Shown here one piece after another: positions 26,830 through 35,999 of a stretch of 64,000 bases of DNA (within the stretch, counting starts at the first letter, position 1; each line of letters starts with the position of its first letter). This DNA comes from Terrimonas ginsenosidimutans (GTDB lineage: Bacteria; Bacteroidota; Bacteroidia; Chitinophagales; Chitinophagaceae). Below the pieces are notes generated by a model that did not search any database, was not told where the DNA came from, and worked only from the letters and a program-made list of their open reading frames with translations. A program made the position numbers and the translations under genes. The stretch covers positions 1 through 64,000 of the forward strand of contig NZ_JAKLTR010000024.1 of NCBI RefSeq assembly GCF_022012415.1, given 5' to 3'.

Positions 26830-27809
26830 TAGCGTTGCTGTGTTACCGGATTCTCTCTTTCATGTTCTTTGTTGTACGCACGGATGATATGTTTCACCAG
26901 TCTGTGACGTACCACATCTTCTTCATCCAGTTCGATATGAGCAATGCCGTCGATATTGCGGAGGATGCGTACGGCGGTCGAAAGTCCGCTTCGCTGATTC
27001 CTGGGCAGATCCACCTGCGTCATGTCTCCCGTGATGATAGCTTTTGCATTAGCGCCAATACGTGTAAGGAACATCTTCAGTTGAAGATCCGTCGCATTTT
27101 GTGCCTCATCAAGGATAATGAACGCGTTATCGAGGGTTCTTCCGCGCATATAGGCCAGCGGTGCGATCTCGATAGTGCGTGTGCTCATATAATAGCCGAG
27201 TTTATCAGCCGGTATCATGTCATCCAGCGCATCATATAGCGGCCGGAGATATGGATCGATCTTTTCTTTCAGGTCGCCTGGCAGAAAACCGAGGCTTTCG
27301 CCGGCTTCGACCGCAGGCCTTGTCAGGATGATCTTCTTGACCTGTTTGTTCTTTAAAGCCCTCACAGCAAGAGCTACCGCCGTGTAGGTTTTACCGGTAC
27401 CTGCTGGTCCGATGGCGAAAACGACATCGTTCTTTTCAGCTTCCTGTACCATTTTCTTTTGATTGGCTGTACGCGCACGTACAGACTTTCCGTTTGGCCC
27501 GAATACAAGCACTTCATTGGGATGACGTTCTACAAAGTGGTCAACTGTTTCACCGTCATCGCCGCCCAGCACCTGCTCAAAGTAATTCTCTGTCATGTGC
27601 CCGTTCTTTTCGAGGTAAGACACGATCAGCGTGATCTTTTCCTTTGCATTTTCAATCTGCTCGGGAGAACCGCTTAGCTTGACCTGTGTACCGCGTGAAA
27701 GGATCTTGAGGAGAGGGAATTTCTTTTTTAGAATGTCCAGTTTGCCGTTGTTAACACCGAAGAACTCGATAGGGTTTACGGTTTCGAGGTTGATGATTGT
27801 TTCAGTCAA
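26829..27809 (-). CDS. phoH: PhoH-family ATPase
   Basis: A 326-residue PhoH-like P-loop ATPase. An N-terminal KH-like part (FGVNNGKLDILKKKFPLLKILSRGTQVKLSGSPEQIENA) precedes the ATPase domain with Walker A GPAGTGKT (residues 134-141), the RPAVEAGESLGFLPGDLKEKIDPYLRP block, and Walker B IILDEAQN. Related proteins act in RNA metabolism and ribosome maturation together with YbeY. It overlaps the next gene by one base. Confidence 0.95.
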   Translation of the reverse strand: MTETIINLETVNPIEFFGVNNGKLDILKKKFPLLKILSRGTQVKLSGSPEQIENAKEKITLIVSYLEKNGHMTENYFEQVLGGDDGETVDHFVERHPNEVLVFGPNGKSVRARTANQKKMVQEAEKNDVVFAIGPAGTGKTYTAVALAVRALKNKQVKKIILTRPAVEAGESLGFLPGDLKEKIDPYLRPLYDALDDMIPADKLGYYMSTRTIEIAPLAYMRGRTLDNAFIILDEAQNATDLQLKMFLTRIGANAKAIITGDMTQVDLPRNQRSGLSTAVRILRNIDGIAHIELDEEDVVRHRLVKHIIRAYNKEHERENPVTQQR

Positions 27810-28139
27810 TGCGGATTAATTTAATCTTAATACAAACCGGCGAGAGGTAATGGCCGGGTTCGTTTGCGTCTTCTGAAATTTGTTACAGAAGCTTTACCCC
27901 TCTTTCCAAATATAACTTGGAATCATAATCACTTCCTAAAGTTACTTATTCACAAATGTGAATTCTCTTTCAGGGATGTTAAAGTGTTTTTTGATTGCCG
28001 AAGAACTTTGTTTGTGTAACAATTTCAGGTATGAAAAGTTTGTGCCAGAGTATAGTGATTGGTGAAGGTGGGGTTTAAATTTTAGTGAAGGTTTCAATGC
28101 CGGAAGTCCGGCAGCCTTTTTGGGGAATGTTTTTGTTTC
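27810..28139. other. Upstream region of phoH, no gene
   Basis: About 330 bases of AT-rich sequence. Nothing coding is visible. The -7 box of phoH could not be assigned with confidence. Confidence 0.5.
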
Positions 28140-28515
28140 GACGGGGAGCGTCGAGGACTCCTTTTAGTTGTTTGCCGGGCGGGCAAAGGGCGCTTTTTTT
28201 CGAGGGTTGCCTTGAAGTGACCTTCTACTTTTTTTGCCGGCGGGCAAGGCTTTTTTTCGACGGGAGGTCGAAAGACTCCGTTTACTTTTTTTGCCTTGAT
28301 GCAAAAAAAGTAACAAAAAAAAATCAAGGCTGGGAAAAAATGGCTAAAAATGGGAGGATGTCACCTGCACCCAAAAAAACTCGCCGGAGGAGTATGATGA
28401 ATTGATTGGCGTGCTGGATCAGACAGTTTTTTGGCGCCTTCGCACACCTTCGGTGTGGCTCAGACGGTGCCAGCCTCCCATTTTCTTAACGCCATTTTTT
28501 CCAAGGCCGGGGGCG
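28140..28515 (-). repeat. Dispersed repeat, copy 1 (inverted)
   Basis: Its sequence is the reverse complement of copies 2 and 3: it includes the palindromic core at 28282-28313 (TTACTTTTTTTGCC... AAAGTAA), AATCAAGGC, ACTCGCCGGAGGAGTATG and TTGATTGGCGTGCTGG. It is more diverged than the other two, with an insertion (TTCGCACACCTTCGGTGTGG) in its distal half. I know this kind of element from Bacteroidota intergenic regions but cannot name it. Confidence 0.85.
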
Positions 28516-28532
28516 TTGAGAGAGGAGGATTC

Positions 28533-28984
28533 GGTTGCGAGGAAGATTTGTTGCATCCCAGTAATAGTATCATAGTTTGAAACTGGTAATCTTTCTATTT
28601 GACACATTTTTATAAGAGAAAAATAAGCCTGCGAGAACCGTGAGGCTACATTTATGAAAGGCCTTCTACCTGCTTTGAGCCGGGGGTGGCCTAGCGCAAA
28701 TGGCGTTAAAAAAATTATGGGCGTAACCGACGAGCCGAAGGCGAGGGCGCTAAAATATTGTCTGAGCCAGCACGCCAATCAATTCGACATACTCCTCCGG
28801 CGAGTTTATTTTAGTGCCAGGTGCAGCCCATAATTTTTAGCCATTTGCGCGTAGCCTTGATCTTTTTTTGTTACTTTTTTTGCATCAAGGCAAAAAAAGT
28901 AAACAGAGTCTTCGAGGCAACCCCTCGAAAAAAAGCGCTCTTGCCCGTCCGGCAAAAAATGTAAGCAGAGTCTCCGAAACAAGG
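28533..28984 (+). repeat. Dispersed repeat, copy 2 (direct)
   Basis: About 450 bases. It starts GGTTGCGAGGAAGATTTGTT, continues ACCGTGAGGCTACATTTATG, GGCCTAGCGCAAATGGCGTT, CGTAACCGACGAGCCGAAGG, GGTGCAGCCCATAATTTTTA and the palindromic core at 28871-28902, and ends with short CCTCGAA and GCCCGTCCGGC hairpins. It is tandem with copy 3. Confidence 0.88.
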
Positions 28985-29470
28985 AAGATCGGTTGCGAGG
29001 AATATTCGTTGTATCTCAGTTACGCTATCACAAATTGACGTGTTGCTATTCCTGATAACAGAAAACAAAACTTGCTAGAACCGTGAGGCTGCATTTATGT
29101 AAAGGCATCCTGCCTGCTTTAAGAGCGGCGGCCTAGCGCGAATGGCGTTAAGAAAATTATGGGCGTAACCGACGAGCCGAAGGCGAGGGCGCTAAAATAT
29201 TGTCTGAGCCAACACGCCAATCAACCCCAAACATTCTTCCGGCGAGTTTATCTTAGTGCCAGGTGCAGCCCATAATTTTTAGCCCCCGCATCGAGTGCGG
29301 GGCTGGCTATTTGCGCGTAGCCTTGATCTTTTTTTGTTACTTTTTTTTGCATCAAGGCAAAAAAAGTAAACGGAGTCTTCGAGGAATCCCTCGAAAAAAA
29401 CGCCCTTGCCCGCTCGGCAAAAAAAGAGTCTTTCGACACTCCCGTCGAAGAAAAGCCCGCCGGGCTTCCC
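28985..29470 (+). repeat. Dispersed repeat, copy 3 (direct)
   Basis: Same order of blocks as copy 2: GGTTGCGAGGAATATTCGTT, ACCGTGAGGCTGCATTTATG, CGTAACCGACGAGCCGAAGG, then a 24-base insertion (about 29282-29305, CCCCGCATCGAGTGCGGGG hairpin), and the palindromic core at 29337-29369. It ends 14 bases before the stop codon of the TonB-dependent receptor gene, whose transcription runs into it. Confidence 0.88.
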
Positions 29471-29483
29471 CGGCCCAGCAACA

Positions 29484-32003
29484 TCACCATCTCGCTACAA
29501 CCTTAAAGTTCACCAACCTCGGCGTCAGCCTCTGCGGCATCGCATATGTCGTATTTGAAAAATCCTTCACCAAAAGATAAGAGATCGTATTATCCCTGTC
29601 GATCAGGTTGAATACTTCCAGGCTTGCCCAGATATTATCAAAACCAAGAAAAGGGCTATGACTTCTTCTCCGGCTTTTATCCGCGTCGAGAAGAAGCGCA
29701 CTGAAACCAATATCCACTCTGATATAGGCTGGTATCTCCAGCGCACTGCGGTATTGCACATTATTGGGAATACTGTACGGAAGATTCGTGCCATACAGCA
29801 GGTTAAGATACATCTTGAAATTCTTGTTGGTCGCCAGGTAATCCTGGAAGAACATGCCAAAGGTGATCCTTCTGTCAGTAGGGCGTCTTACCCAGCCTTT
29901 CTCAACCAGAACGCTGTCTACCGGTTGATTTTGTGCATCAAGCGTGTATTTCTTATATGTATCGCCGGTAATATCTTCTTTGGTGTTCATAAACCCAATG
30001 CTGATCCAGCTCTCCGCATCCTTTACCAGTTCTCCATAAAGGCGCATTTCGATGCCTGCCGCGTATGCTTTAGCGTTGTTTTCGCCAAAGTAACGTACCC
30101 GGACGTTGTCCATATCGTACGGCACCACATCCGTCATATGTTTGAAATAGGCTTCGGTAGTCCACCGCATCGGACGTCCGTAGCCGGTGAAATTGTAGTC
30201 AAATCCAAGCACACCCTGCCAGCTTTTCTGTGCTTTCAGTGCGGTGTTGATGCTGCCATCATACCGGCGAAGTTCCCGGTAAAATGGAGGCTGATGGTAA
30301 GCGCCTGCGGCAAAACGAAAGATGAAGTCTCGCTTCCAGTTGGGCTTCCAGCTGGCGCCGATCCTTGGTGAAACCAGCAGTTCTTTATTCAAAGAATTGT
30401 AGTTGAAACGGACGCCGGCAGTTAGAGTGTACGTGTTCAGAGAATCTCCCAGCACAATGTTATCCTGCAGATAGCCGGAGAATTTATCGATATCAAGATC
30501 CGCGACTGATTTAACTGATTTGGCCAATTGGAATGATGAAGGATTCAGCGGCAATGAATAACCGGCTGAATCCTGGTACTCCCATTCATTCAACCTGTCA
30601 TTGATCTGCGTTCTGTCATACCCCGCACCCCATTGGAATGCATGTTTGCCCCGATCGAAATTTCCTTTATGTGAAAAATTCCAGTTGGTGATATTCAGTT
30701 TATTCCGGGAAAAATTCTGGAACACCCCTGCGCCAAGCGGGTTAACGATCATTCCAAATGTTGGCTGGCTCTGATCAAAATCGCGATCACCAAAAAGGTA
30801 AGCTCCGGTGATGTCAACATTCTCCTGCTCATCATTCTCAAATCTTGATACAAGCCATTTCAATCTCAGCTGCCGCGTAACCTGGTTGGTAAAAGCCAGG
30901 CCGGCCATATTGGTTTTGTACTGATCTTTTTCCTGTCCTTCAAAATAAATATCCAATCCGAGATTAGCGGTAAAGTAGGGGGAGAATACGGAACTGGTGA
31001 GTTGGGAAAATGCAGGGACCAGGGAAAATTTGGTCTGGGATAAGGTGCCGAATAACTCCGCCTGCCAGCGTTTGCTGAGCTGGTACTGGAACATCGCCTG
31101 CACATCTGCGGAAGATGGCACATAGTTGCCCTGTGTTTCCTGACGGCTCAGCAGATTTCTGTTGCTCCTGTTCCGCGCACCTATCAGGTAGCTGAACTTA
31201 TCATTCCTGCTGGTGCCTTCCAGATGAAGACCTTGCTCAAGAATGCCCACGTAAGCTGAGCCACCAAAACGTTTTGGTTTTTTATACTGGATGTCCAGCA
31301 CGCTGCTCATCTTATCTCCGTACTTCGCCTGGAATCCACCGGTATAAAAACTGATATTTCTAACCAGTTCGGGATTGATAAAACTCAAACCTTCCTGTTG
31401 TCCATTACGGACCAGGTAGGGACGGAACACTTCAAAGTCATTTACATAGATCAGGTTTTCGTCGAAGCTGCCACCGCGGACAGAGTACTGGGATGTGAGC
31501 TCGTTATTGGAACCAACAAATACCTTCAGTAAACTTTCCACACCTGTTGTAACCGAGGGCAGGTTGATGATCGTTTTTGGATTGGGGCGGATCAGACCGG
31601 CTTCACGGCGGTCACGCTGATCTGTCACCACCACCTCCTGCATCACACTTGCCGTTCTTTCAAGACGGAGAACGATGAACTCTTCTTCGTTCTCATTCAA
31701 GAGGAAGTTCTTTTGTTCCGTCCGGAACCCTGTGTAGCTGAACACCAGCGCAAATGCCCGGTCAGCCGGCACCTTTATCCGGAAATAGCCTGTGTCATTG
31801 GTGGTGATCCCCGATTGGTTTCCAAGTTGAGTAATGGAGACATGTGAAAGATAGTTCTCCTGTTCATCGATCACGCGGCCGGCAACAAATGCATATTTTT
31901 TCTGCGCGAAGCAGGAGAGCGATAGCAGTATAAAACTGATCGCTAAGGTCAGGAGCTTACAGGTATGCAAGGGTTTCAAAGATAGGAGAAGGCGCGCAGT
32001 CAT
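29484..32003 (-). CDS. TonB-dependent receptor with carboxypeptidase-like N-terminal domain
   Basis: An 839-residue outer-membrane active transporter. After the signal peptide (ending LLSLSCFAQ) comes a CarboxypepD_reg-like domain (FVAGRVIDEQENYLSHVSITQLG, TNDTGYFRIKVP), a plug domain (LPSVTTGVESLLKVFVGS, SVRGGSFDENLIYVNDFEV) and a C-terminal 22-strand-type barrel ending FKVVARW with a terminal aromatic. No SusD partner, sigma or anti-sigma gene is adjacent, so the substrate (siderophore, vitamin, peptide or sugar) is open. It is followed by the dispersed repeat block. Confidence 0.93.
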   Translation of the reverse strand: MTARLLLSLKPLHTCKLLTLAISFILLSLSCFAQKKYAFVAGRVIDEQENYLSHVSITQLGNQSGITTNDTGYFRIKVPADRAFALVFSYTGFRTEQKNFLLNENEEEFIVLRLERTASVMQEVVVTDQRDRREAGLIRPNPKTIINLPSVTTGVESLLKVFVGSNNELTSQYSVRGGSFDENLIYVNDFEVFRPYLVRNGQQEGLSFINPELVRNISFYTGGFQAKYGDKMSSVLDIQYKKPKRFGGSAYVGILEQGLHLEGTSRNDKFSYLIGARNRSNRNLLSRQETQGNYVPSSADVQAMFQYQLSKRWQAELFGTLSQTKFSLVPAFSQLTSSVFSPYFTANLGLDIYFEGQEKDQYKTNMAGLAFTNQVTRQLRLKWLVSRFENDEQENVDITGAYLFGDRDFDQSQPTFGMIVNPLGAGVFQNFSRNKLNITNWNFSHKGNFDRGKHAFQWGAGYDRTQINDRLNEWEYQDSAGYSLPLNPSSFQLAKSVKSVADLDIDKFSGYLQDNIVLGDSLNTYTLTAGVRFNYNSLNKELLVSPRIGASWKPNWKRDFIFRFAAGAYHQPPFYRELRRYDGSINTALKAQKSWQGVLGFDYNFTGYGRPMRWTTEAYFKHMTDVVPYDMDNVRVRYFGENNAKAYAAGIEMRLYGELVKDAESWISIGFMNTKEDITGDTYKKYTLDAQNQPVDSVLVEKGWVRRPTDRRITFGMFFQDYLATNKNFKMYLNLLYGTNLPYSIPNNVQYRSALEIPAYIRVDIGFSALLLDADKSRRRSHSPFLGFDNIWASLEVFNLIDRDNTISYLLVKDFSNTTYAMPQRLTPRLVNFKVVARW

Positions 32004-32034
32004 GTTAAGGGTTTCGGTTCTCTATGGAAAAGCA

Positions 32035-32685
32035 TTATCGTGCAGCCTTTAGCGCCGCGATCGTTGCTTTCGGATCTTTTGATTTGAAAACGGTGCTTCC
32101 TGCAACAAGTACATGTGCACCGGCCAGGATGATCTCCGCCGCATTTTGTTCAGTCACCCCACCATCGATCTCTATCAGCGTGGACAGGCCTCTTTCATCG
32201 ATCATTTTCCGAAGCTGTCTGATCTTTTCGATTGTATGCGGAATAAAATGTTGTCCGCCAAAACCAGGGTTCACACTCATCATACATACCACATCGGTAT
32301 CATGAAGTATATCACTCAGATCCGATACAGGAGTGTGCGGGTTGATCGCTACACCGGCTTTCATGCCCAGGGATCTGATCTGTTGCAGATTGCGGTGCAG
32401 ATGAGGACAGGCTTCTATATGCACGGACAAATTATCGGCCCCTGCATTTTTGAACTGTTCCGCATACAATCCCGGTTCAAGGATCATCAGGTGGACGTCG
32501 CAGACCTTGGTGGTCGTTTTACGGATGAATTCAATGATCATCGGACCGTAACTGATATTTGGAACAAAGCGTCCATCCATCACATCAAGATGAAACCAAT
32601 CCGCTTCACTTTCATTCAGCATCTTACATTCTTCTTCCAGCTTCAGGAAATTGGCCGCCAACAGTGAGGGTGCAACAATAGCCAT
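32035..32685 (-). CDS. rpe: Ribulose-phosphate 3-epimerase
   Basis: A TIM-barrel enzyme that interconverts ribulose 5-phosphate and xylulose 5-phosphate in the pentose phosphate pathway. Metal ligands lie in WFHLDVMDGRFVPNIS (His32, Asp34), VHIEACPH, and the phosphate loop region is MSVNPGFGGQ. The second acidic motif is IEIDGGVTEQNA. 216 residues, normal size. It lies 31 bases upstream of the TonB-dependent receptor gene on the same strand. Confidence 0.96.
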   Translation of the reverse strand: MAIVAPSLLAANFLKLEEECKMLNESEADWFHLDVMDGRFVPNISYGPMIIEFIRKTTTKVCDVHLMILEPGLYAEQFKNAGADNLSVHIEACPHLHRNLQQIRSLGMKAGVAINPHTPVSDLSDILHDTDVVCMMSVNPGFGGQHFIPHTIEKIRQLRKMIDERGLSTLIEIDGGVTEQNAAEIILAGAHVLVAGSTVFKSKDPKATIAALKAAR

Positions 32686-32737
32686 GCGATAATTTTATTA
32701 GGTAAATATACGTAATGGAGGGGAGAGGCCGGGGGGT

Positions 32738-32857
32738 AAAAGGTTTAAAAGTTTAAAGGTTTAAAAGTTTAAAGTTGCAATTGTTGTGTACATCCCGATG
32801 AAACTATCAAACTTTGAAACTATTAAACCTTTAAACTATTAAACTTTTAAACCGTCA
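32738..32857. repeat. Inverted TTTAAA oligomer arrays (word C)
   Basis: The left part is AAAGGTTTAAAAGTTTAAAG (with one more repeat), the right part is CTATTAAACCTTTAAACTAT and TTAAACTTTTAAACCG, its reverse complement. The array starts about 10 bases after the stop codon of the TPR lipoprotein gene (minus strand) and ends 52 bases before the rpe start. Confidence 0.88.
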
Positions 32858-32865
32858 CTTTCAAC

Positions 32866-33858
32866 TTATCTTACTTTCTCCATCGCCTCCTTCGCTTCAA
32901 CAAACGTTTTGTCGAGCGAGAATGCTTTTTCATAGCTCAGTTTTGCATCAGCTTTCTGACCCTGGAGTTCCTGGCATCGGCCGATCCAGTACCAGGCATC
33001 CGCGAATGCGGCATCGACGGTGATGGCCAGCTGAAAGGTCTTTAAAGCTTCCGGTATTTTTTTCTGGTTGAAAAAGATCTTTCCTTTTTCGATATAGGCA
33101 TTGAGATAGCGATGGCTTCGCTGGATCGTCTGGTCAAAAAAACGAAGGGCGTTGGCATTGTCGCCGGTATTCACATAATAAAGGCCTTTCACATACAACG
33201 GATCTGCGCTCACTTTCATAGAATCTCTCAGAAGCATGGTGTCGGCCAGTGTAAGTGCTTTTGGGTTCTTTGTTTCCGCATATTGATACATCAGTTTGTT
33301 CGCGAGTTGGATGTTGGAGGGTACCAGCTGATGCACTTTTTCCAGTGCTGCGATCGTGCCGGGTGCATCGTTTTTCTTCTCCAGGAGTTCTGCTTTCAAT
33401 GCCAGTGTATTTAACTGGTTAGGGTCGGTATGAAGTATTTCTTCACAAACCAGGATCGCTTTATCGGTTTCCTTTTGTGCATCGTAAGAGCGCGCCAGTA
33501 GAATGCGGAGGAAAATACTTTGAGGAAGGTCCCTGATCGCCTGCTGTAAAAATGCGGTTGCTGAATCCGGCCTTTTCTCCAGCAGGATATTCCCTACTCC
33601 GATCGCATATGGTTCCTCTGCATTGATCGACCAGGCTTTCCGGAAATCGGCAAGGGCTGGTTCGGGAAGGTTATTGCGATTGAGCAGTACCGCTCTTCTG
33701 AAATACAGATCGTCCCGATCGGGTTCCCGGCCAATGCTATCGGTAATGGCGGCATAGGGAGGCTGTGCCAGGAGCTCAGCATAAGCAGCTTCATTTTTAT
33801 TGCCACCACAGGATACCAGCAGGATCGTCGAAAAAAGCAGGAGTATGGAAACTTTCAT
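32866..33858 (-). CDS. TPR-repeat lipoprotein
   Basis: A 330-residue lipoprotein. The start at 33858 gives MKVSILLLFSTILLVSC, a lipobox with Cys17; the frame is open to 34032 but that part overlaps the divergent gene. The body is a chain of about eight to nine tetratricopeptide repeats (for example FAVLLNRNNLPEPALADFRKAW-like and AFADAWYWIGRCQELQG units), a scaffold for protein contacts, at the periplasmic face of a membrane. Partners unknown. Divergent from the WD40-like gene with 118 bases between. Confidence 0.88.
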   Translation of the reverse strand: MKVSILLLFSTILLVSCGGNKNEAAYAELLAQPPYAAITDSIGREPDRDDLYFRRAVLLNRNNLPEPALADFRKAWSINAEEPYAIGVGNILLEKRPDSATAFLQQAIRDLPQSIFLRILLARSYDAQKETDKAILVCEEILHTDPNQLNTLALKAELLEKKNDAPGTIAALEKVHQLVPSNIQLANKLMYQYAETKNPKALTLADTMLLRDSMKVSADPLYVKGLYYVNTGDNANALRFFDQTIQRSHRYLNAYIEKGKIFFNQKKIPEALKTFQLAITVDAAFADAWYWIGRCQELQGQKADAKLSYEKAFSLDKTFVEAKEAMEKVR

Positions 33859-33943
33859 ATGTTTTTGTTTTTCCGGATGCCCGGAATTAGCGACGGGAAG
33901 CGATCTATGACAATTGTCTGACAAATCAGATCCCGCCCAAAAA

Positions 33944-33951
33944 TACCTTTG
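33944..33951 (+). promoter_or_regulatory. -7 promoter box TACCTTTG
   Basis: TACCTTTG fits TAnnTTTG and is 25 bases before the ATG of the WD40-like protein gene. Confidence 0.6.
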
Positions 33952-33976
33952 CGGGCGCTTATATAAACGAAGAAAC

Positions 33977-35074
33977 ATGAAAAAACTTGCTTTAGGTCTC
34001 TCAGTAATTGGGTTTTTAGCCCTGTCTTCCAATGCACTGCTGGCTCAGCAGCACGGAACACCCGTGGCAGATACGCTGCATTATCCCGAGGAGACACATT
34101 TCAAAAACATTCAGCAACTCACTTTTGGTGGCGATAATGCGGAAGCGTATTGGAGCTACGACAGCAAGTGGCTCGTGTTTCAGCGTACCAGTCCAAAAAA
34201 CGGCATCGCCTGTGACCAGATCTTCATCGGAAAAGTGCCGGAAAAAGCCGGTGAGAAATTCGAATATAAAATGGTCAGCACCGGCAAAGGCAGGACTACC
34301 TGTGCCTTTTTCACCAAAGACAACAAACACATTATCTATGCATCTACTCACCTCGGTGCGGATACCTGCCCCCCCACACCGGACCGTGCGAAGTATGGCA
34401 ACAAATACATCTGGCCACTATATCCCAGCTATGATATTTTCATGGCTGACCTGAACGGCAAGATCGTAAAGCAATTGACCAACTCAAAGGGATACGACGC
34501 CGAAGCGACCTTAAGCCCTGACGGCAAAAAAATGATCTATACCAGCGATAAGGACGGTGATATCGAGCTTTACATCATGGATCTTGCAACAGGCAGGGAA
34601 CAACGCATCACTAACGCACCCGGCTATGATGGCGGCGCCTGGTTCAGCCCCGACGGTAAAAAGATCATCTGGAGAGCATCCCGCCCCAAAACAGATGCAG
34701 AAGTAAAAGAATACAAAGAACTGCTTGCTGAACATCTCGTAGCTCCTACCAATATGGAAGTTTGGGTTGCCAATGCCGATGGCAGCAATGCCCGCCAGGT
34801 AACTTCTTATGGACAGGCAAACTGGGCTCCAAGCTATATGCCAGACAGCAAACGGATCATCTTCGCCTCAAACCACGAATACAAAAGAGGGTTTCCGTTC
34901 AACATGTATACGATCAACGAAGACGGAACCAATCTCCAAAAAGTAAGTCGCGACAAAGGCTTTGACGCATTCCCCATGTTCTCTCCCGACGGTAAAAAGA
35001 TCGTCTTTGCCAGCAACAGGAACAATGGAGGAACGAGAGATACGAATGTGTTTGTGGCGGAATGGGTCGAGTAA
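33977..35074 (+). CDS. TolB-like beta-propeller exported protein
   Basis: A 365-residue protein with a signal peptide (MKKLALGLSVIGFLALSSNALLAQ), placed by choosing the start at 33977. Repeats of the PD40/TolB type are clear: LSPDGKKMIYTSDKDGDIELYIMD, FSPDGKKIIWRAS, MPDSKRIIFAS and FSPDGKKIVFASNRNNGG. No peptidase domain follows, unlike prolyl oligopeptidases, so it is probably a binding protein of the periplasm. The stop codon leads directly into word-C repeats. Confidence 0.9.
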   Translation: MKKLALGLSVIGFLALSSNALLAQQHGTPVADTLHYPEETHFKNIQQLTFGGDNAEAYWSYDSKWLVFQRTSPKNGIACDQIFIGKVPEKAGEKFEYKMVSTGKGRTTCAFFTKDNKHIIYASTHLGADTCPPTPDRAKYGNKYIWPLYPSYDIFMADLNGKIVKQLTNSKGYDAEATLSPDGKKMIYTSDKDGDIELYIMDLATGREQRITNAPGYDGGAWFSPDGKKIIWRASRPKTDAEVKEYKELLAEHLVAPTNMEVWVANADGSNARQVTSYGQANWAPSYMPDSKRIIFASNHEYKRGFPFNMYTINEDGTNLQKVSRDKGFDAFPMFSPDGKKIVFASNRNNGGTRDTNVFVAEWVE

Positions 35075-35310
35075 GAAGTTTAATGGTTTAAAGGTTTCAG
35101 AGCGGGTGCAGAGGTTTGGAAGGTTTGATCTGTTTCCATAAGTTAGTATATTGAGAAAGGTTGCAAAACTTAGGCTTTGCAACCTTTCTCTTTTTTGTAG
35201 TAGCGCTATAAGTTCTGAAACTTACAACGTGTCAGCCTTCCAAACCTTTCCAATCCTTTCCAATCCTCCCAAACTTTTAAACCCTTAACCATTAAACTTT
35301 CAAACTTCCT
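35075..35310. repeat. Word-C arrays on both sides of a terminator
   Basis: GAAGTTTAATGGTTTAAAGG begins right after the stop of the WD40-like gene; its inverse (TTAACCATTAAACTTTCAAA, preceded by repeated CCAATCCTTTCC-type units) occupies the far end up to 35308. A strong terminator sits in the middle. Confidence 0.82.
35153..35196 (+). terminator. Terminator of the WD40-like protein gene
   Basis: GAGAAAGGTTGCAAA pairs with TTTGCAACCTTTCTC around ACTTAGGC, followed by TTTTTT. Confidence 0.93.
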
Positions 35311-35318
35311 TACCTTTG
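35311..35318 (+). promoter_or_regulatory. -7 promoter box TACCTTTG
   Basis: TACCTTTG, 19 bases before the ATG of the membrane protein gene, fits TAnnTTTG. It begins exactly where the word-C array ends. Confidence 0.55.
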
Positions 35319-35337
35319 GCGGCAAATCATCCACATT

Positions 35338-35820
35338 ATGGCTACAGGCATGTTACACCTCCACAATTTACTCCGTTGGGTAGTTTTGATACTTCTGCTG
35401 GTTTCGATATTTAAAGCGTATACAGGCTGGCAACAGAAAAGATCTTTTACAGCTGGCGATAGAAAGGTCTGGTTGTTTACACTGATCTCTTCCCACATAA
35501 ATCTTTTGATCGGACTTTTTTTATTGTTCTTGGGAAAGCAATATGGCATCCTGAAAATAAAAGATCAGTTACCGGAAGGCATCAGCATCATGTCCAACAA
35601 ACCGCTTCGTTTTTTCTGGATAGAGCATCCGGTATTCATGATCATTGCAATCATTCTCGTCACGGCAGGATATAAAATGGCAAAGAAGCCTATAGCTGAC
35701 GAATTGAAATTCAAGAGAGCTTTCTGGCTGTTCTTCATCGCACTATTGGCAATACTGGTGGCTATCCCATGGCCATTCAGGGAAGTTATCGGCCGCCCGC
35801 TCTTCCCCGGCATGCACTAA
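35338..35820 (+). CDS. Four-helix integral membrane protein, unknown function
   Basis: A 160-residue protein with about four membrane helices (LLRWVVLILLLVSIFKAY, LISSHINLLIGLFLLFLG, HPVFMIIAIILVTAGY, FWLFFIALLAILVAIPWPF). His residues lie near the helix ends (HLHNLLRW, SSHINLL, IEHPVFM), a pattern compatible with haem or metal binding, but no cytochrome motif is certain. The conserved C terminus ends RPLFPGMH. The stop runs into word-D repeats. Confidence 0.77.
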   Translation: MATGMLHLHNLLRWVVLILLLVSIFKAYTGWQQKRSFTAGDRKVWLFTLISSHINLLIGLFLLFLGKQYGILKIKDQLPEGISIMSNKPLRFFWIEHPVFMIIAIILVTAGYKMAKKPIADELKFKRAFWLFFIALLAILVAIPWPFREVIGRPLFPGMH

Positions 35821-35999
35821 CGCGAATGAGCACGAATGGCCGCGGACTAACACGAATAAAAGCACTAAAGCAGAGAAGCTATTGATCAATTCATCAGTAG
35901 CTTCTCTGCTTTAGTGCTTTTATTCGCGATCATTCGCGGCCATTCGTGTTCTATTCGCGATCATTCGCGGCCATTCGTGCTCATTCGCGTTCGCGTTCT
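35821..35999. repeat. Inverted CATTCGCGGC oligomer arrays (word D)
   Basis: CGCGAATGAGCACGAATGGC and GCGGACTAACACGAATAAAA precede a hairpin whose arms contain AAAGCAGAGAAGCT (about 35876) and its complement; after it GCGATCATTCGCGGCCATTC units repeat. It fills the whole gap between two convergent genes and touches both stop codons. Confidence 0.9.

Noticed and set aside
28085-29580. Several open frames of 65-119 codons
   Set aside because: They fall inside the dispersed repeat, read low-complexity strings, and each copy encodes different frames with the same DNA; the conservation is at DNA level.
35075-35310. Coding gene between the WD40-like and membrane protein genes
   Set aside because: The sequence consists of repeat arms and a terminator.
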